Counted from the first letter of the stretch, positions 11,931-24,580 are shown. The stretch: DNA of 64,000 nucleotides from Microcebus murinus (GCF_040939455.1 NC_134129.1:18426001-18490000), one strand, 5' to 3'. The notes: generated by a model from the letters alone, not told the origin. Numbers and translations: made by a program.

Positions 11931-12295
11931 ATACATTTTATTATATTTATATATACATATACATGTATATACATATACATGTATATGAATATACATATAC
12001 ATGTATATGTATATGTATATGTATATTAAAAAGACTGTTTTTTAATATAATTTATAAAATTATATACATTTTATACATATATAATATAATATATTATATT
12101 TATATATAATAAATTATATTATATTTATATACATTATATTCATATATACCTATACATATATGTATATGTATATACACATACATGTATATATGTATATACA
12201 TGTACATATGTATATATACATATACATATATATGTATTTATAATTATACATAATTATACATTTCATTTCATTTAACATGCGATTATATATTCATA
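11931..12295. repeat. AT-rich tandem (TATACA/TATATG) tract
   Basis: About 360 bp almost entirely of A/T with regularly spaced CA/TG steps (ATATACATATACATGTATAT). Multiple self-complementary units make cruciforms possible. Confidence 0.85.
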
Positions 12296-12429
12296 ATTAT
12301 ATGCTTTCTTTCATTTCACACCTGATTGTGCACTCGAGATTACATGTTTTCTTTCCTTGCTGTGACATTCAGCATCTTATGGATAGGGATTGAGGTGTTT
12401 GTACATCCTCCCATCCAACCATCCAACTC

Positions 12430-12690
12430 CATTCCAAGCTTCCATCCCAACCTAGAAAAGGAAAGGACCTGACAGGTGCTATGTGCTTTCCAAGTACGTT
12501 TTCCTTTTCATCCTCAGGCTCGAGAGTTGTTTCTGTTCTCTTTGTTGTTGTTGTTGTTTAACAAGTGGAGAAACTGAGGCTCCAAAAGTTTAAATAACTG
12601 GGTCAAGATACCATCAAGTATTAAGCAGTAGACCCGATAATCAGACCAAGGCCTGCCAGACTCTCTCTAAAGGCCATGTGCTTTCTGCGA
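12430..12690 (-). mobile_element. MIR SINE
   Basis: Antisense MIR core: CAAGTGGAGAAACTGAGGCT, then AAATAACTGGGTCAAGATAC and TAAGCAGTAGACCCG. A (TTG)n run at 12541-12558 lies inside it. Confidence 0.7.
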
Positions 12691-12993
12691 TGTAGTAACG
12701 AAATTATAGAATACTACTTTTTATTCTTGGAGAGAAACAGAAGAAAATAGGACCTCTAATATGTCAAATGAGATTTAAAATTAGACATAGGAAAATGCAT
12801 GCTAGGATTACTGGATTGCGTGGGGTATCTAATAAGGATGTATCTTGGACAAGCAACTGAATGGCAGACTAGGCACCACATTTCAAGTTTAAGATTATGC
12901 TGTCCTCTGTCCTTTAAAGTGGCCTTAGGAAAGATTCATCTTAATTTAAAATCAGTTCATATATGTGTTTGTGTCTGTGTGTGTATAGATATA

Positions 12994-13531
12994 CCGCGTT
13001 TCCCCGAAAATAAGACCTACCCATAAAATGAGCTCCAGCAGGATTTCTAAGCATGTGCGCAATAGAAGCCCTACCCCGAAAATCAGCCCTAGTGGTGGGC
13101 GTGGCTATGAAAATCAGCCCTAGTGATGGGCGTGGCTATGAAAATCAGCCCTAGTGGTGGGCGTGGCTATGAAAATCAGCCCTAGTGACAGGCATGGCTG
13201 CGCAGCGCATCTGCACAACCCGTGCGTGTCGTCTCAGAGAGGGAAAGAACACGAGCAGCCCTTCTCATCTGCCCCGTGAGAGCTCTAGTGCTCCACAGGA
13301 TCTCGGATGATGGTTCTAAAGGAAATAGAGTCGCAAGACATTCAGGATGGGATTCGGGGTTTGGAGAGTGAGGATGATGTTCCAGAAGAAGACGACTTCA
13401 CTCTATTTGAATCAATGTAGATGGTTGTACCGTACTTAAAAAAAATAACACATCCCCTGGAAATAAGCCCTAGGGTGTCTTCTTGAGGAAAAATAAATAT
13501 AAGACCCTGTCTTATTTTTGGGGAAACACGG
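12994..13531 (+). mobile_element. TA-flanked pogo/mariner-like element, copy 1
   Basis: Terminal inverted repeats CCGCGTTTCCCCGAAAATAA and TTATTTTTGGGGAAACACGG are flanked by TA on both sides (12992-12993 and 13532-13533). Length is 538 bp. About four 31-bp units lie at 13078-13204. Downstream is a segment matching the C-terminal frame of the sister copies (SQDIQDGIRGLESEDD, ending TTLFES-like then a stop), but an indel near 13300 breaks the frame. It inserted between a TG run and AT repeats, consistent with TA targeting. Assignment to the Tc1/mariner-pogo superfamily rests on the TA duplication and TIR form. Confidence 0.85.
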
Positions 13532-13533
13532 TA

Positions 13534-14465
13534 TATATATGTATATATACGCATATATATATATATAAGCATGTATTTGTGTTGCTCTGAAATTTATATT
13601 TCTGTTGTGGTCCTCATAGCTGTTACATTTCCTAGTTGGACACCAATCCCACTTTAGACTTTTCCACTCAGAAGCTTAATAATACCAGATATTTGTAAGA
13701 ATTGTCTTCAACTGTCAACCTATACTCCCATACTTTAAGTAATAGGACTATAAAATGACATGCCAAAACCGAAACTAATTTTAGCTTCAAAATGCTTCTA
13801 ATTTAGCATCCAGAGATACAGTCTTTTGAAGAACTGAAAATTAATGAAACATTTTTTTTTTCCAAATCACAGTGAGAGATTCTGTAACTAGATCCAATTT
13901 ATTTTTGTTATCATAGGCATATAAAATCCTTGCTTCGTGTTATCTTTTTTTGTAAACCTTATTTGCAATTATAATCCGAGTTCATTTGCCTCATAGTGAA
14001 ACTCACCCAGCTTCTTCAGAGAAATATAGGTTAAAAGTCCCTGGCATATGGGAAGAGCTCAATAAGTATCTGTCGAATGAATTAAAGCTCACATATACTC
14101 ACAGTTTGGCAACTGATTCTCTAAATAAGGAATTAATGTTTCTTTCATTTTTTAGATTCCACCAACAGAACTGATGGTGTTTAATAAACCATCACTTAAC
14201 CAACTTCAAAGAAGATATGATTTCCCAAACTTGACTTTCATCAATATATTAAAATATTTTGATTGAGTGAAAACCGAATCCTATCTTATTTACCATCAAT
14301 AAAAATGTTCCACATTCATAAAACATATATCCTTCAATGTCTTTTGGAAAAAAAAAACATCTATATGACTTATTGCAATTGACTAAAACTGTTTAATTAA
14401 AGCATCTTTTTTTTATTAAGTAAAGATTTGTCAAAAAACATCTTTTTAGATAAAAATTAAAAAAA
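13534..14465. other. AT microsatellite then unrecognised sequence
   Basis: 13532-13567 is TATA/TATG repeat. The rest has no supported feature. Confidence 0.45.
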
Positions 14466-14470
14466 AATAA

Positions 14471-15251
14471 AGCAAACAACCCCATTAAAAAGTGAGCAAA
14501 AGACATGAACAGAAGCTTTTCAAAAGAAGATAGACAAATGACCAGTAAACATATGAAAAAATTCTCTATGTCACTAATCATCAGGGAAATGCAAATCAAA
14601 ATCACAGTGAGATATTACCATACCCCAATCAGAATCGCTTTATTAAAAAGTCCAAAAACAATAGATGCTGGTGTGGATGCAGAGAGAAGGGAACACTTAT
14701 ACACTAATTGTTGGTGGGACTGCAAATTAGTATAACCTCTATGGAAAACAGTATAAAGATTCCTCAAAGAACTAAAAGCAGACCTATGATTTGATCCAGC
14801 AATCCCACTACTTGGAGGTGGAATCAACCCAAGTGCCCATCAATTCAAGAATGGATTAACAGAATGTCCTATATGTATACTGTGGAATAGTACTCAGCCA
14901 CGAAGAAGGAAGAATTAACGTCTTTTGCAACAATTTGGATGGACCTGGAGGCCATTATCCTAAGTAAAGTATTGAAAGAATGGAAAAACAAATACCACAT
15001 GTACTTGCTATTAAATTGGAGCTAACTGATGAGCACACATGTGCACAAAGGGAAGTTAAACTCAGTAGAAATCATGCAAGGCTGAAGAGGGAAAGGGGGA
15101 GGGAAGAGTATGAGTAAAAACCTACCTAATGGGTACAATGAATACTATCTGGGTGATGGGTACACTTATAACCCTGACTGAAGCATAATAAAAGTAGTCC
15201 ATGCAACCGAAAATATTTCGACCCCTGTAATATTTTGAAATTAAAAAAAAA
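14471..15251 (+). mobile_element. Old L1 3' end
   Basis: Sense L1 ORF2 C-terminal text ([36 protein letters not shown]) runs to a 3' UTR and A tail at 15242-15251. Part of the C-terminal domain is missing near 14822. The 3' UTR (GACCCCTGTAATATTTTGAA) differs from the younger G-rich tails elsewhere, so this is an older subfamily. Confidence 0.85.
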
Positions 15252-15300
15252 GCTTTAGAAAATTTCAAAAATAGCTTTATTCAAAAGATATACATTAATG

Positions 15301-15604
15301 ACTTGGCAGAACACAGTCGCTCACGCCTGTAATCCTAGCCCTCTGGGAGGCCGAGGCAGGAGGATCGCTTGAGCTTAAGAGTTCGAGACCAACCTGAGCA
15401 AGAGCGAGACCCCGTCTTAAGAAATTAGCCAGGCGTGGTGGTGCACACACCTGTAGTCCCAGCTACTCAAGAGGCTGAGGCAGGAGGATCGCTTGAGCCC
15501 AGGAGTTTGAGGTTGCTGTGAGCTAGGCTGACCCCATGGCACTCTAGCCTGGGCAACAGAGTGAGACTCTGTCTCAAAAAAAAAAAAAAAAAAAAAAAAA
15601 AAAG
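15301..15604 (+). mobile_element. Alu
   Basis: Sense Alu with an ~25-nt A tail. CATTAATG occurs at 15293-15300 and 15605-15612 as the target-site duplication. The inter-arm linker is shorter than in the other copies (CCGTCTTAAGAAATTAGCC), which suggests an older or internally deleted member. Confidence 0.93.
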
Positions 15605-18470
15605 CATTAATGGCTGGCTTGTGCATCTTTTCCATTATGTTATAATTTAATTAACAAAAAGAAAAGAGAGATTTGGCTATGTTTAGGAAAATTAAGTTAC
15701 CGCTATTGCCACCACTTATTGAAGAAAACTTTATTGAATGATGAATAGGTAAAGTTAGTGGTGTCTCTTGAGATCTATAAATAGATTTTTTTTTTTTTGA
15801 AAAAACGACTTAAGGAAGACACTGAAGAGAACATAGCAAGATGGAGGATGAGCTGATAGTCTGGATAAATATTTCTTATGATCAGAGTTGGCCCAGTATC
15901 TTTAAACCTTGCTGTGTTCTTAGAAATAGTCCAGACATTAACTTCAAGGTATTGATCCCTTGGGTTATATCTGTTCCTGAACTAATTCAGGAACATATAA
16001 TTCATCTTAGTTTTAGATCTTAAATAATAAGATAATTCATCTTAGTTTTAGATCTTACTAAGAAGAATAATTCATCTTAGTTTTAGATCTTAAATAATTT
16101 CCTGATTACAGCCTCCTTCTTGACTGGTATTTAACAATATCACTCCGTTAGCCTTAAACCTATGATTTCTGGCTTCCTTTTTCATTAGAAGGCTAAACTC
16201 TTCATCTTTTTGCTTCTGACTGTTTTATTCTAACTCACAGGGCCTTGCACGCTGGGGACCAGCACTCCACTGGGTTTGCTAAATAATAAAGACCTGGACA
16301 TGTGCAACCGATGCTCTTGTTTAATTGCTGGGATCTAAAAGAAATAGAGTTCTCATAAGATCCGAAATTAACTACTCCAGAAAGCTTCAAATCCTGCCAT
16401 TCATTTTCTATATGCAGGTAACACCCAAAATGGCGTCTCTAAACCTACCATTCTCGTGAGCTTCAGGACCCTAGGTGAGATGCCCGATAGATATCTCCGC
16501 CTTAGGTATCCTACTAGCTAGCCTCTCAAATCCAAAATGCCCCAAACCTTATTTACCATATTTTTGCCCAGCTTTCACCTCCAGCCTCATGCATGCCGTC
16601 TACCTGTAAGTCTCCCCTTCGCTGTTCGTACCGAGACATCAGCATTTTGCCAAATCAACCTGCAGCCTTAAGCCATTTTCCTCCTCCCACCCCTCTGCGT
16701 GAAGCTTAGGAGTCTGTAGGTTTCAGATAAAAATCATATAAAAATGTGGGTCTGGGGATGGCAAGGGCATTGTTTTCACCAGATCCTCAGACTCTGGTCA
16801 ATCACCAAATCCTAACTCAAACATCACAATGTCAAAATTCAATGTTAAAAGGGACTTTTAACGGTCTCCCAAGTTACCCACCTCCATAGTGTTAGTCCTG
16901 TCCTGCCCTTTCTCACTGATATACTCACAAGCCAACGGCGTCTGTTGCAAATAGCCGGCTGTCTGGCCCCCCCCAGTCTGTAGTTTCTCGGCACTCTGTC
17001 CTTCAAACCACATTCACATTGCACATGCTAAAATAAATAGTATGAAACCACTGCTCTGTTGAAAAGCATTAATGATGGCTCACACCTATGAGAACACGCC
17101 ATATTTGCAGAGTGATTTAATGGGATCAAACAACTTTCACACAATATCTCACTTTCAAGCTCACAACAGTCTTGAGACCCAAAGCAGCTCAAAGCCATAA
17201 GCGATGTCCTTGCCCCCCTATACCTCAGACAGCAAACGTCCAATAAAATGCCCATCAAACCTTACTCTAGCGGCTGAGTTAATCTCTCCAGGAAATTGGT
17301 CAGCTGGACAATTTGAACTCTGTGGAAAATGGTGCTTATTCTTCTCCACGATCCATTTTAGTGGCCTGGCTATTAGGAATTTACCCAGTTTGTCAAAAAT
17401 GTACCTGTCGAAAAAGAACTCTTTAAGATAACACCTGTGATGCAATTACGTAATTGTTTTACTACTTCCTATAATACTAATACAAACTAATACTCGCTAA
17501 ATATCCTCCTCATGAAAGCCTAAAGCAGTAATTGCCATCGTTATAACATGTAATTCTAAACTAATTATTCATAATATGACAATATGGCTGAAGAGCAATG
17601 GATTACTTGTTAAAACTCGATTAGGGTGCAACGTTCCCTTGGCTTTCCTTTATTGATAATTATTCATACAGATAAACTTCTGAAATTTGCAGCCAGAAAT
17701 ACACGGTTTTTCATTAAAGAAAAAAAAATAGAATGTCAAAAATCCCAAATGTGCTATTGACATCAATGTGATTCTTGCAAGGTTTGGATTTACCTGATGA
17801 CGCTAGAACTATTTCAGCACAAAACTCACGCAAACCTCCAGAAGGTTTTACCACAGTTTCACCTCTATTAATCCTGCCCCGTTTCTTTCATGGATTCACT
17901 CATTATTCAAAAAGTGGAAAATAAGCCTGGATACCTTCGTTCAGATGACTACTGAGATCTAAGCTAAAAGTGGTCTTTTAAAAATTCAATGGCCCCTTCA
18001 ACCTTTTGCAGAATTAATTTTCAAGTGTCTGTGAAACTCATCTGAGGGGATTCTGAGGTGAGTTCGGAGAAGATGAATAACACTGCGTGAATATAAAATT
18101 CCAGATCCATACCTGTGAAGTGGTTTCAAAGTCGGCTCATTTAAATCGGAAAGTAGAGGAGATTGGGCTATTATAAACGCAATGGCTGGTTTCCAGACAG
18201 TGGAATGTAACAACAAAAGCAAAATATCATTGATCAAAAAAAAAAAAAAATCAACCTTTAAGCAACTTTTATTAATGTTTTTTTCCAGGCTTTTCTGTCG
18301 CTTGGGAAGATAAAGCAGTGACATCTAAAAGTTGCTTTCCCATGAAATTTGGACTTCTTAAAGTTTTCTGAAAATTTTAAGTTTTAAGAAAACGCAGTGG
18401 GTAGTTGGGATCCCCGAGAGAGAGATATTTTTGTTTTTCCTCCAGATTGATTTTTAACCCAACTCACACA
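15605..18470. other. Mostly unique sequence
   Basis: No coding gene is supported. It contains the minisatellite at 15997-16092 and an AT-rich block at 17440-17690 with several TAATTA-like motifs. Text at 16420-16680 vaguely resembles L2 sense sequence but is too diverged to claim. Confidence 0.45.
15997..16092 (+). repeat. Three-copy minisatellite, 35-bp period
   Basis: A 26-bp unit starting ATAATTCATCTTAGTTTTAG occurs identically at 15997-16022, 16032-16057 and 16067-16092. The 9-bp spacers differ (AATAATAAG and CTAAGAAGA). Confidence 0.95.
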
Positions 18471-18479
18471 TATTAGTTA

Positions 18480-18700
18480 ATTCTTACAAATCACTACGGG
18501 GCCAAGCACTACTCTGAGGGCTCAGCATATATTAACATAGGTTAATGTGCTTAATTCCCACAACAATCCTCGAAGGTTGCTGTAAGGATTAAACTGATAT
18601 TTACTGGCTCCATTTTACAGATGAACAAACAGAGGTGCAGAGAGGTTAAGTTACTTTCCTAGTATCACACAGCTAGAAATCAGTACAGTGGAGATGTCAT
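18480..18700 (-). mobile_element. MIR SINE
   Basis: A nearly complete antisense MIR: CCATTTTACAGATGAACAAA, CAGAGGTGCAGAGAGGTTAA and ATCACACAGCTAGAAATCAG, with the 3' portion (TTAATTCCCACAACAATCCT) on the left. Confidence 0.88.
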
Positions 18701-19885
18701 CATTTTTTATGCTAAAAACAATGACATCTAAAGAAAATATCATCCTTTATCAACTTTCCAAAATCCGATGAGTGAAATTTTAATATGGAAGAACATGTCA
18801 ATGGGACAGACTATAATTTTGTCCAGAGGAAGTTAATCGAGTTGCTGAGCAACTGAGAGACGCATGGGGTAGAGAGGTTGGATGGCAGCTAATCAGAAAA
18901 GCTGTAGTAGGGATCCCAGAGGATCTATCTAATCTTAAGAATCTGGGATTCTAAGTACATCACTAAATATTGACGGTGGCACAACTACATAAAGAGATCA
19001 TCAGAAGCCAAAGGAATAGGGAATGGTCTATATTTCTTTTGAGCTGATATACTTGGGCCAAATTCTGTGAAGTCCATTTAATGGCTGCCTGGAAGATCTT
19101 CAAGTTTTGCAGACACTCTTTAACTGGTAAGCAATAGCGTTTCAGAGAAGGGTGTGATTAGAGTTTATTTTCTTGCCCAATAGGAGGCTCTTTTCCGATA
19201 GTACTCCAAATGGAAGATGGTCTGCCTACCGCACAACCATCCAATCACCACAGCATGGTGGAAAATGGACAACAGAATAGGAAACGGCTGCCCAGAGGAA
19301 AAAAGACCATCCAGAGCAGGGCTAGAGAGTGAAGAGAAAAATCACACCGAAGCAACGATCCTATATCTGGGAGATAAACAGAAGAGTTACAGGCACTTTG
19401 GTAGGATTTATTGTAGGCCAGTGAGGCTTGCTTGTCATCAGCCATTAAAAACTAGATGTTAAAAAACCTTGGGAAAGAGATGGGAAGCTTCTTAGTAATA
19501 TGAATATTCATGCAAGAAAAAGAAAGAGAGAGAGAGGGAGAGAGAGAACTGAAATGAAATGAATAGAGACCAAGGCTAGTCTGAACCACAATTGGTAGGA
19601 TTTCCAGAATCTGGGAGAAAACAGGACTGAACCCCAAACTGCAAAAACTGTTATCTTTAATGGAAAGCACTTGAAACTTATTACCACAACTCTCCTGTAA
19701 ATCATCTGTAATTTTTGTATATAATGAAGCTTAACTATATAGTAAACTTAATATAGGGTGTTTTTTTTTCTACAACACAGATTTGATCTTTTAATAATAC
19801 TAATTCAGTAAGTTTTAGATTGTTGTTGAGGCGAGAGATCAATGTCTCTAGGAATTTCTAGTCGTGCCTCTAGAATTAGACCCAT
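18701..19885. other. No gene; (GA)n at about 19518-19548
   Basis: Unique-looking sequence with a GAGAGAG run. The short frames are unsupported. Confidence 0.4.
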
Positions 19886-19894
19886 GGGACAAGT

Positions 19895-20045
19895 CTGGAG
19901 ACTTGACTGTGATTTTCACTTTTTTTTTTTTAAATCTTAAGCAAAGTAAATCAACCTCTTCGAACTTCAGTTTCTTCATCTGTACATTGGGCACAAACAC
20001 TAAACTATCACGAAAATATTGCCGTAAAGATCAAATAAAAGCCCG
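19895..20045 (+). mobile_element. MIR SINE fragment
   Basis: Sense MIR core: TTCAGTTTCTTCATCTGTAC preceded by AAATCAACCTCTTCGAAC. Interrupted by a poly(T). Confidence 0.7.
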
Positions 20046-20880
20046 TTTGGGACGTAAAAGGGTAGAAAGGGCATCATCGCTCCCAAATGTATAACAACAA
20101 ATAAATCAGAAAATTTATAAAAATCACAACGCTTCTTGAAGCAGTGAGAGCGCTGAGGTCACAGGGCAAGAAAATGACTTACGATTTAGAGGAAAATGGG
20201 CACCTCCAAGAAGAGGCAGGATGTGAGCACTTGCGTGTCTATGGCAGATGCCAGATTCCACACGAGCCAATGAAAAACAAATTAGAACCTCAACTAAAAT
20301 TTTGGATGAACTTCTAAAGGCTGAGTCTGGACTAGCATACGAGTCTAGAGATGGAAACCCGAGAGGAATTTGCACCAGCTTGCTGGGTCTTCTCCATGGT
20401 TGTTATGAGGGATACTGGCAGCAGGGACAGAGGACAGGGACAGCCTCTGTCACCGTGGGAGCCCGGGGGAGGGAACAGCCTCTGTTGAAGGAACGGCATG
20501 AAGCCTTGCTCACATGCTTGTTTCCTGTTTCCCCTGATTGAACAAAAGCCATAAACTCGACAGGAAAGGCAGCAAAGCCCGTCACACTCGGTGCCCGGGC
20601 GAAGATCCACTGAGGCAGGAGAAAAGGAACAGAAAAAAAAATCTCCCTACGAGTGGGCAGGGAGCAGGAACGCATCACGAGAGAGACCAGCAGAGTCCTC
20701 TTCCGGCTGAAGGAGGGGCAAGATCACAGACTAGGGAAGCTTCGTCCACAGGAATCAGAGATAAGCACCTGCCTGAGACAACAGTGTGAACCAGAAGAGA
20801 GGAAACCCCTTTGTTCCCTCACCGGCAGTCTAGCAAGCATCAGGCAACATGGAACAGTGACCTACTGCTGGGGAAGGGTC
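20046..20880. other. Unrecognised, moderately GC-rich
   Basis: Several overlapping short frames on both strands, none with a recognisable domain. No repeat family was identified. Confidence 0.4.
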
Positions 20881-21704
20881 AAGAGGAGAGAGAAGAAGAA
20901 GAAGGAGGAGGAGGAGGAGGAGGAGAAGAAGAGGAGGAGGAGGAGGAGGAGAAGAGGAGGAGGAGGAGGAGGAGGAGAAGAGGAGGAGGAGGAGGAGGAG
21001 GAGAAGAGGAGGAGGAGGAGGAGGAGGAGAAGAGGAGGAGGAGGAGGAGAAGAGGAGGAGGAGGAGGAGGAGGAGAAGAGGACGAGGAGGAGAAGAGGAG
21101 GAGGAGGGGAGGGGAGGGGAGAGGAGGAGAGGAGAGGAGGGGAGGGGAGGAGAGGAGAGGAGAGGAGGGGAGGGGAGGAGAGGAGAGGAGAGGAGGGGAG
21201 GGGAGGAGAGGAGAGGAGGGGAGGGGAGGAGAGGAGAGGAGAGGAGGGGAGGGGAGGGGAGGGGAGGAGAGGAGAGGAGAGGAGGGGAGGGGAGGAGAGG
21301 AGAGGAGAGGAGGGGAGGGGAGGAGAGGAGAGGAGAGGAGGGGAGGGGAGGGGAGGGGAGGGGAGGAGAGGAGGCGAAAAGAGAGAAGAAGAGGGGAGGG
21401 GGGAGAGGAGGAGAGGAGGGGAGGAGGAGGGGAGGAGAGGAGGGGAAGAAGAGAAGAAGAGAGGAGAGGAGGAGAGGAGGGGAGGAGGAGAGGAAGAGAA
21501 GAAGAGAAGAAGGGGGTAGGGTAGGGGAGGAGAAGAGAGGAGAAGAGAAGAGGAGAGGAGAGGAGAGGAGAGGAGAGGAGAGGAGAGGAGAGGAGAGGAG
21601 AGGAGAGGAGAAGAGAAGAGAAGAGAAGAGAAGAGAAGAGAAGAGAAGAGAAGAGAAGAGAAGAGAAGAGAAGAGAAGAGAAGAGAAGAGAAGAGAAGAG
21701 AAGA
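20881..21704 (+). repeat. 824-bp polypurine (GGA/GAGAA) tract
   Basis: By reading, only four pyrimidines occur in 824 bases (C21083, C21375, T21517, T21522). Phases in order: (AGG)n with AGAAG breaks; blocks of GGAGAGGAGAGG followed by GGGGAGGGG; an irregular zone; (GGAGA)n; then about 19 copies of AGAAG. Long frames on both strands (Glu/Arg/Gly-rich or Ser/Pro/Leu-rich) are products of composition. Confidence 0.98.
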
Positions 21705-22668
21705 CTCTGAAGTTTAGGCGCAAAGGAAATACCTAAAGCTGAAGGTGGACTGACCATTGAGAAGAATCCTTTGGTAAACCAGCACCCAGCCTAAATGCCA
21801 TGTAAAAATAGAGAAAAATGAAGACCATGATGCACTGAGGCTGCCGTTAGCAACAACAAAATCTAAACTCAGGCAGACGCAACCCTCTACATGGAAGGTC
21901 CAAGAAATATTAAGAGTGTTTATTACTTAGAATAAATGATATTTAACTCACTCTTTAATCAGTCATGCTATGAAAGATTTCCGTATTTCAGCCAAAAAGT
22001 ATGAGATGCACAAAGAACCAAGAAAAATAAATGCATTTTCAGGAGACAAAAAATGTACAGGAACAGTCTCAGACATGATACAGATGTTGGAACAATTAAA
22101 CATGGGATTTTAAATAACTAACTTGAACTAGTCTAAACTTCCTTACATGGAACAAAAAATAATATTGTAGAAGGGTCATTTTATTCAACCTCACCTACCT
22201 TGATATAGTTGCACAGAATACCATAATAACCTAACAACAAAATCTTTTCTAAGTATGAAACCCACCATACGACCATCCTGACACACACAAAAAAGTTAAT
22301 TTAATAAAATAATTTGAGTTTACCTTACAGTTCATCAAGATATCTAAAGAAAGCTACCATTCAGAAAACATTTCCAGCCAGACTATAAAATATCTCTTTT
22401 CGAGTTTCTGAAACCCGCGGGTCCTTTCCTCACGATTGTCACTGAGACACGACGAATAATAAGGACTCCGGAACATAAAGAACAGAAGGCCTTTTCCCTG
22501 CTTTGTTTCTGGATATTCATAAATAAACTGCTTAACTTTACACTCAATATCTTGAACATCTTCACTGGGTATCCATCCCACAGATGGCTCGAACTCAACT
22601 CATCTTCTCCCTTCTCATCTCTGCTTATCCTCATGCACCAGCCAAACATGCTCATCCTCTGCGTTCCA
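21705..22668. other. No recognised feature
   Basis: Unique-looking sequence after the purine tract. No gene is supported. Confidence 0.4.
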
Positions 22669-22670
22669 AA

Positions 22671-22939
22671 TTCACCAGCAAATTGGTATTAACAGATCAA
22701 CACCTAAGTGGACACATAGGAATAACTTTTATCGGGTGTCAGGCAGGTGGGAGGGGGGAGGAGGGGGTAGGTATATACAAACACAATGAGTGAGATGTGC
22801 AACGTTTGAGGGATGGGCACGCTTGAAGCTCTGACTCGAGGGGGAAGGGGGGGACATGGGCAATATACGTGACCTTAACACTTGGACCCCCATAATATGC
22901 TGAAATAAAAAAAAATATTCTTTGGGAAAAAAAAAAAAA
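22671..22939 (+). mobile_element. L1 3' end, strongly 5'-truncated
   Basis: Starts in the ORF2 stop region (CACCAGCAAATTGGTATTAA) and runs through the G-rich 3' UTR of the GCACGCTTGAAGCTCTGACT type. Two A runs (22907-22915 and 22927-22939) are separated by 11 nt (TATTCTTTGGG), perhaps a very short read-through. No clear target duplication. Confidence 0.9.
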
Positions 22940-22979
22940 GGAATGCACAACCACTTAGCACGTGGGAAAACCAGAAGTC

Positions 22980-23620
22980 ATGCTTAACCTTCCCTCTGCC
23001 TATCTTCTCGGTAATCACCAAGTCCTGTTAACTCTCCGTCTCTTACGTATTTTTGGATCTCTCCACCATGGATGTAACTGTGGGCCGGTCATTCTCCAGC
23101 CTAGACGACTGCAATCCCCTCTCTCAACTCTGGTCTTAACCTTTTCCACCCTAGTCTTACAGTTGTAGCTAACGCACCCATCTGATTATCCTGTTCTGAT
23201 GCTTTGCGTTCCTTGCCCTCCATGGGCCAACACCTGCTTTTCCCTCCATCCTCATCTCTGGACGCTTTGGGGCCCTTTATGTTTCAGCCACTTTGTCAAA
23301 TGTGACATCCTCAGCATTGGCCATTTAGTTGCACATACGGGTCTTTGCCTTGGTTGATCTCTTGCTTCAGCTGGTTAACTCCTACCTGCCCAGTAGTTCT
23401 CAGCTTAGGCTTCACTTCTCTGGCATCTTACCCTGACTCCTTAACCCCAAATCAGGTGAGGTGACTCAGCTCTTCAGAACTGCTCCCATGTTCCCTGCAC
23501 CCTTCCCTTTTAAAGTAGGTCCTATATTTGCCTATTTACTTGTTCAACTGCCCAACAATCTCTCAAACTCCTTGAGAGTGAGTAGGGGCGAGATTATTTT
23601 TACTCTTACATGCAGGTCTC
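22980..23620 (+). mobile_element. L2 LINE remnant (sense)
   Basis: Pyrimidine-rich text with the usual L2 3'-half flow: CCAGCCTAGACGACTGCAAT, CCTGACTCCTTAACCCC, then CAATCTCTCAAACTCCTTGA near the end. Degraded, no coding capacity. Confidence 0.6.
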
Positions 23621-24580
23621 CTAAAAGAAATGGACTCGAGGGTAAGCACCACGTGGTTATTTGTTGCTAATGGCTTGTGGCTGAGTAACACACAACCAAA
23701 GCAAAATAGTATGCCTTAATTTTATGTCACAAGCTTCCCTTCCTGCCTGGATCCCTAAGCCATTAGCCCTGTTTGCAAATGCAAATTAGCGAGTCCTGCA
23801 AAACCGAGAAGTCCCTTTACCTCGGTCCCCTCACAGCCCAGTCCCTGTGATGAGATGCCAAGTGTGGTTTGACTCTTGGCCATTTCGCTTTTCAATTTCT
23901 GAAGCAGAAACCAGGTTCTGTGCCCATTTCAATGAAAGCGTGGAGTTTATTTGAGCTCCGACAAAGAAAAACAGTTTCCCCTCTTTCTTTCTAGAAATAC
24001 GCTTCAGAGATGAAAGAGGTGCTTTTGTGAAAATGCATTCCTAACTTCAGAGAAAAAAACAATGGGCACCCATCTGCCACTTCACTGTCTTTCTGAAATA
24101 ACTCTACCACATCTGAGGTCCGAGTTTTCAAAATCGTAATATAAAATCCTCCACACCTGTATATTTCCACATCATTTGACTTGGTTCCTTTGATTCTTAA
24201 AAGAGAAGTGTGTTTTCATCTCGCTGTTTATTGCTATGGACTCTGCATGTTTTTTTGTTTTGTTTTGTTTTTTGTTTTTTTTTTTACATATAAGCACTTA
24301 GAAAAAGCCGAACATCAACAATAGTTACTAAGCATCATGGGATGGGAGTCAGCAGAGATGACCTTGGACAGAAGTGATTTCTTTTTCTTCTTTTTATCTC
24401 TACTCTTAAAAGGAGCTGCCGGTTGCCGTGGCGGTGAGGGTTTTGGCCCAAAGAACAGAGGTTAAAATAAAGGTTCTGTGGTTCTCAATGAAATGTAGCT
24501 CCCAAAAAATCAGAAGTTGTCTATATTCCACCAAAATGGTGCAAAATAATTCTAACTTCTATGTAAAATTTCTCCCTCTA
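23621..24580. other. No gene; (TTTTG)n at about 24251-24285
   Basis: Unique-looking sequence with a TTTTGTTTTG microsatellite. Confidence 0.4.

Noticed and set aside
13078..13204. 31-bp repeats looking like a CRISPR array
   Set aside because: There are no unique spacers; units are directly tandem and lie inside a transposon of a primate genome.
20653..21757. Frames of 237-297 codons on both strands (Glu/Arg/Gly-rich or Ser/Pro/Leu-rich)
   Set aside because: They are forced by the purine tract, which lacks stop codons in several frames; no gene signals.
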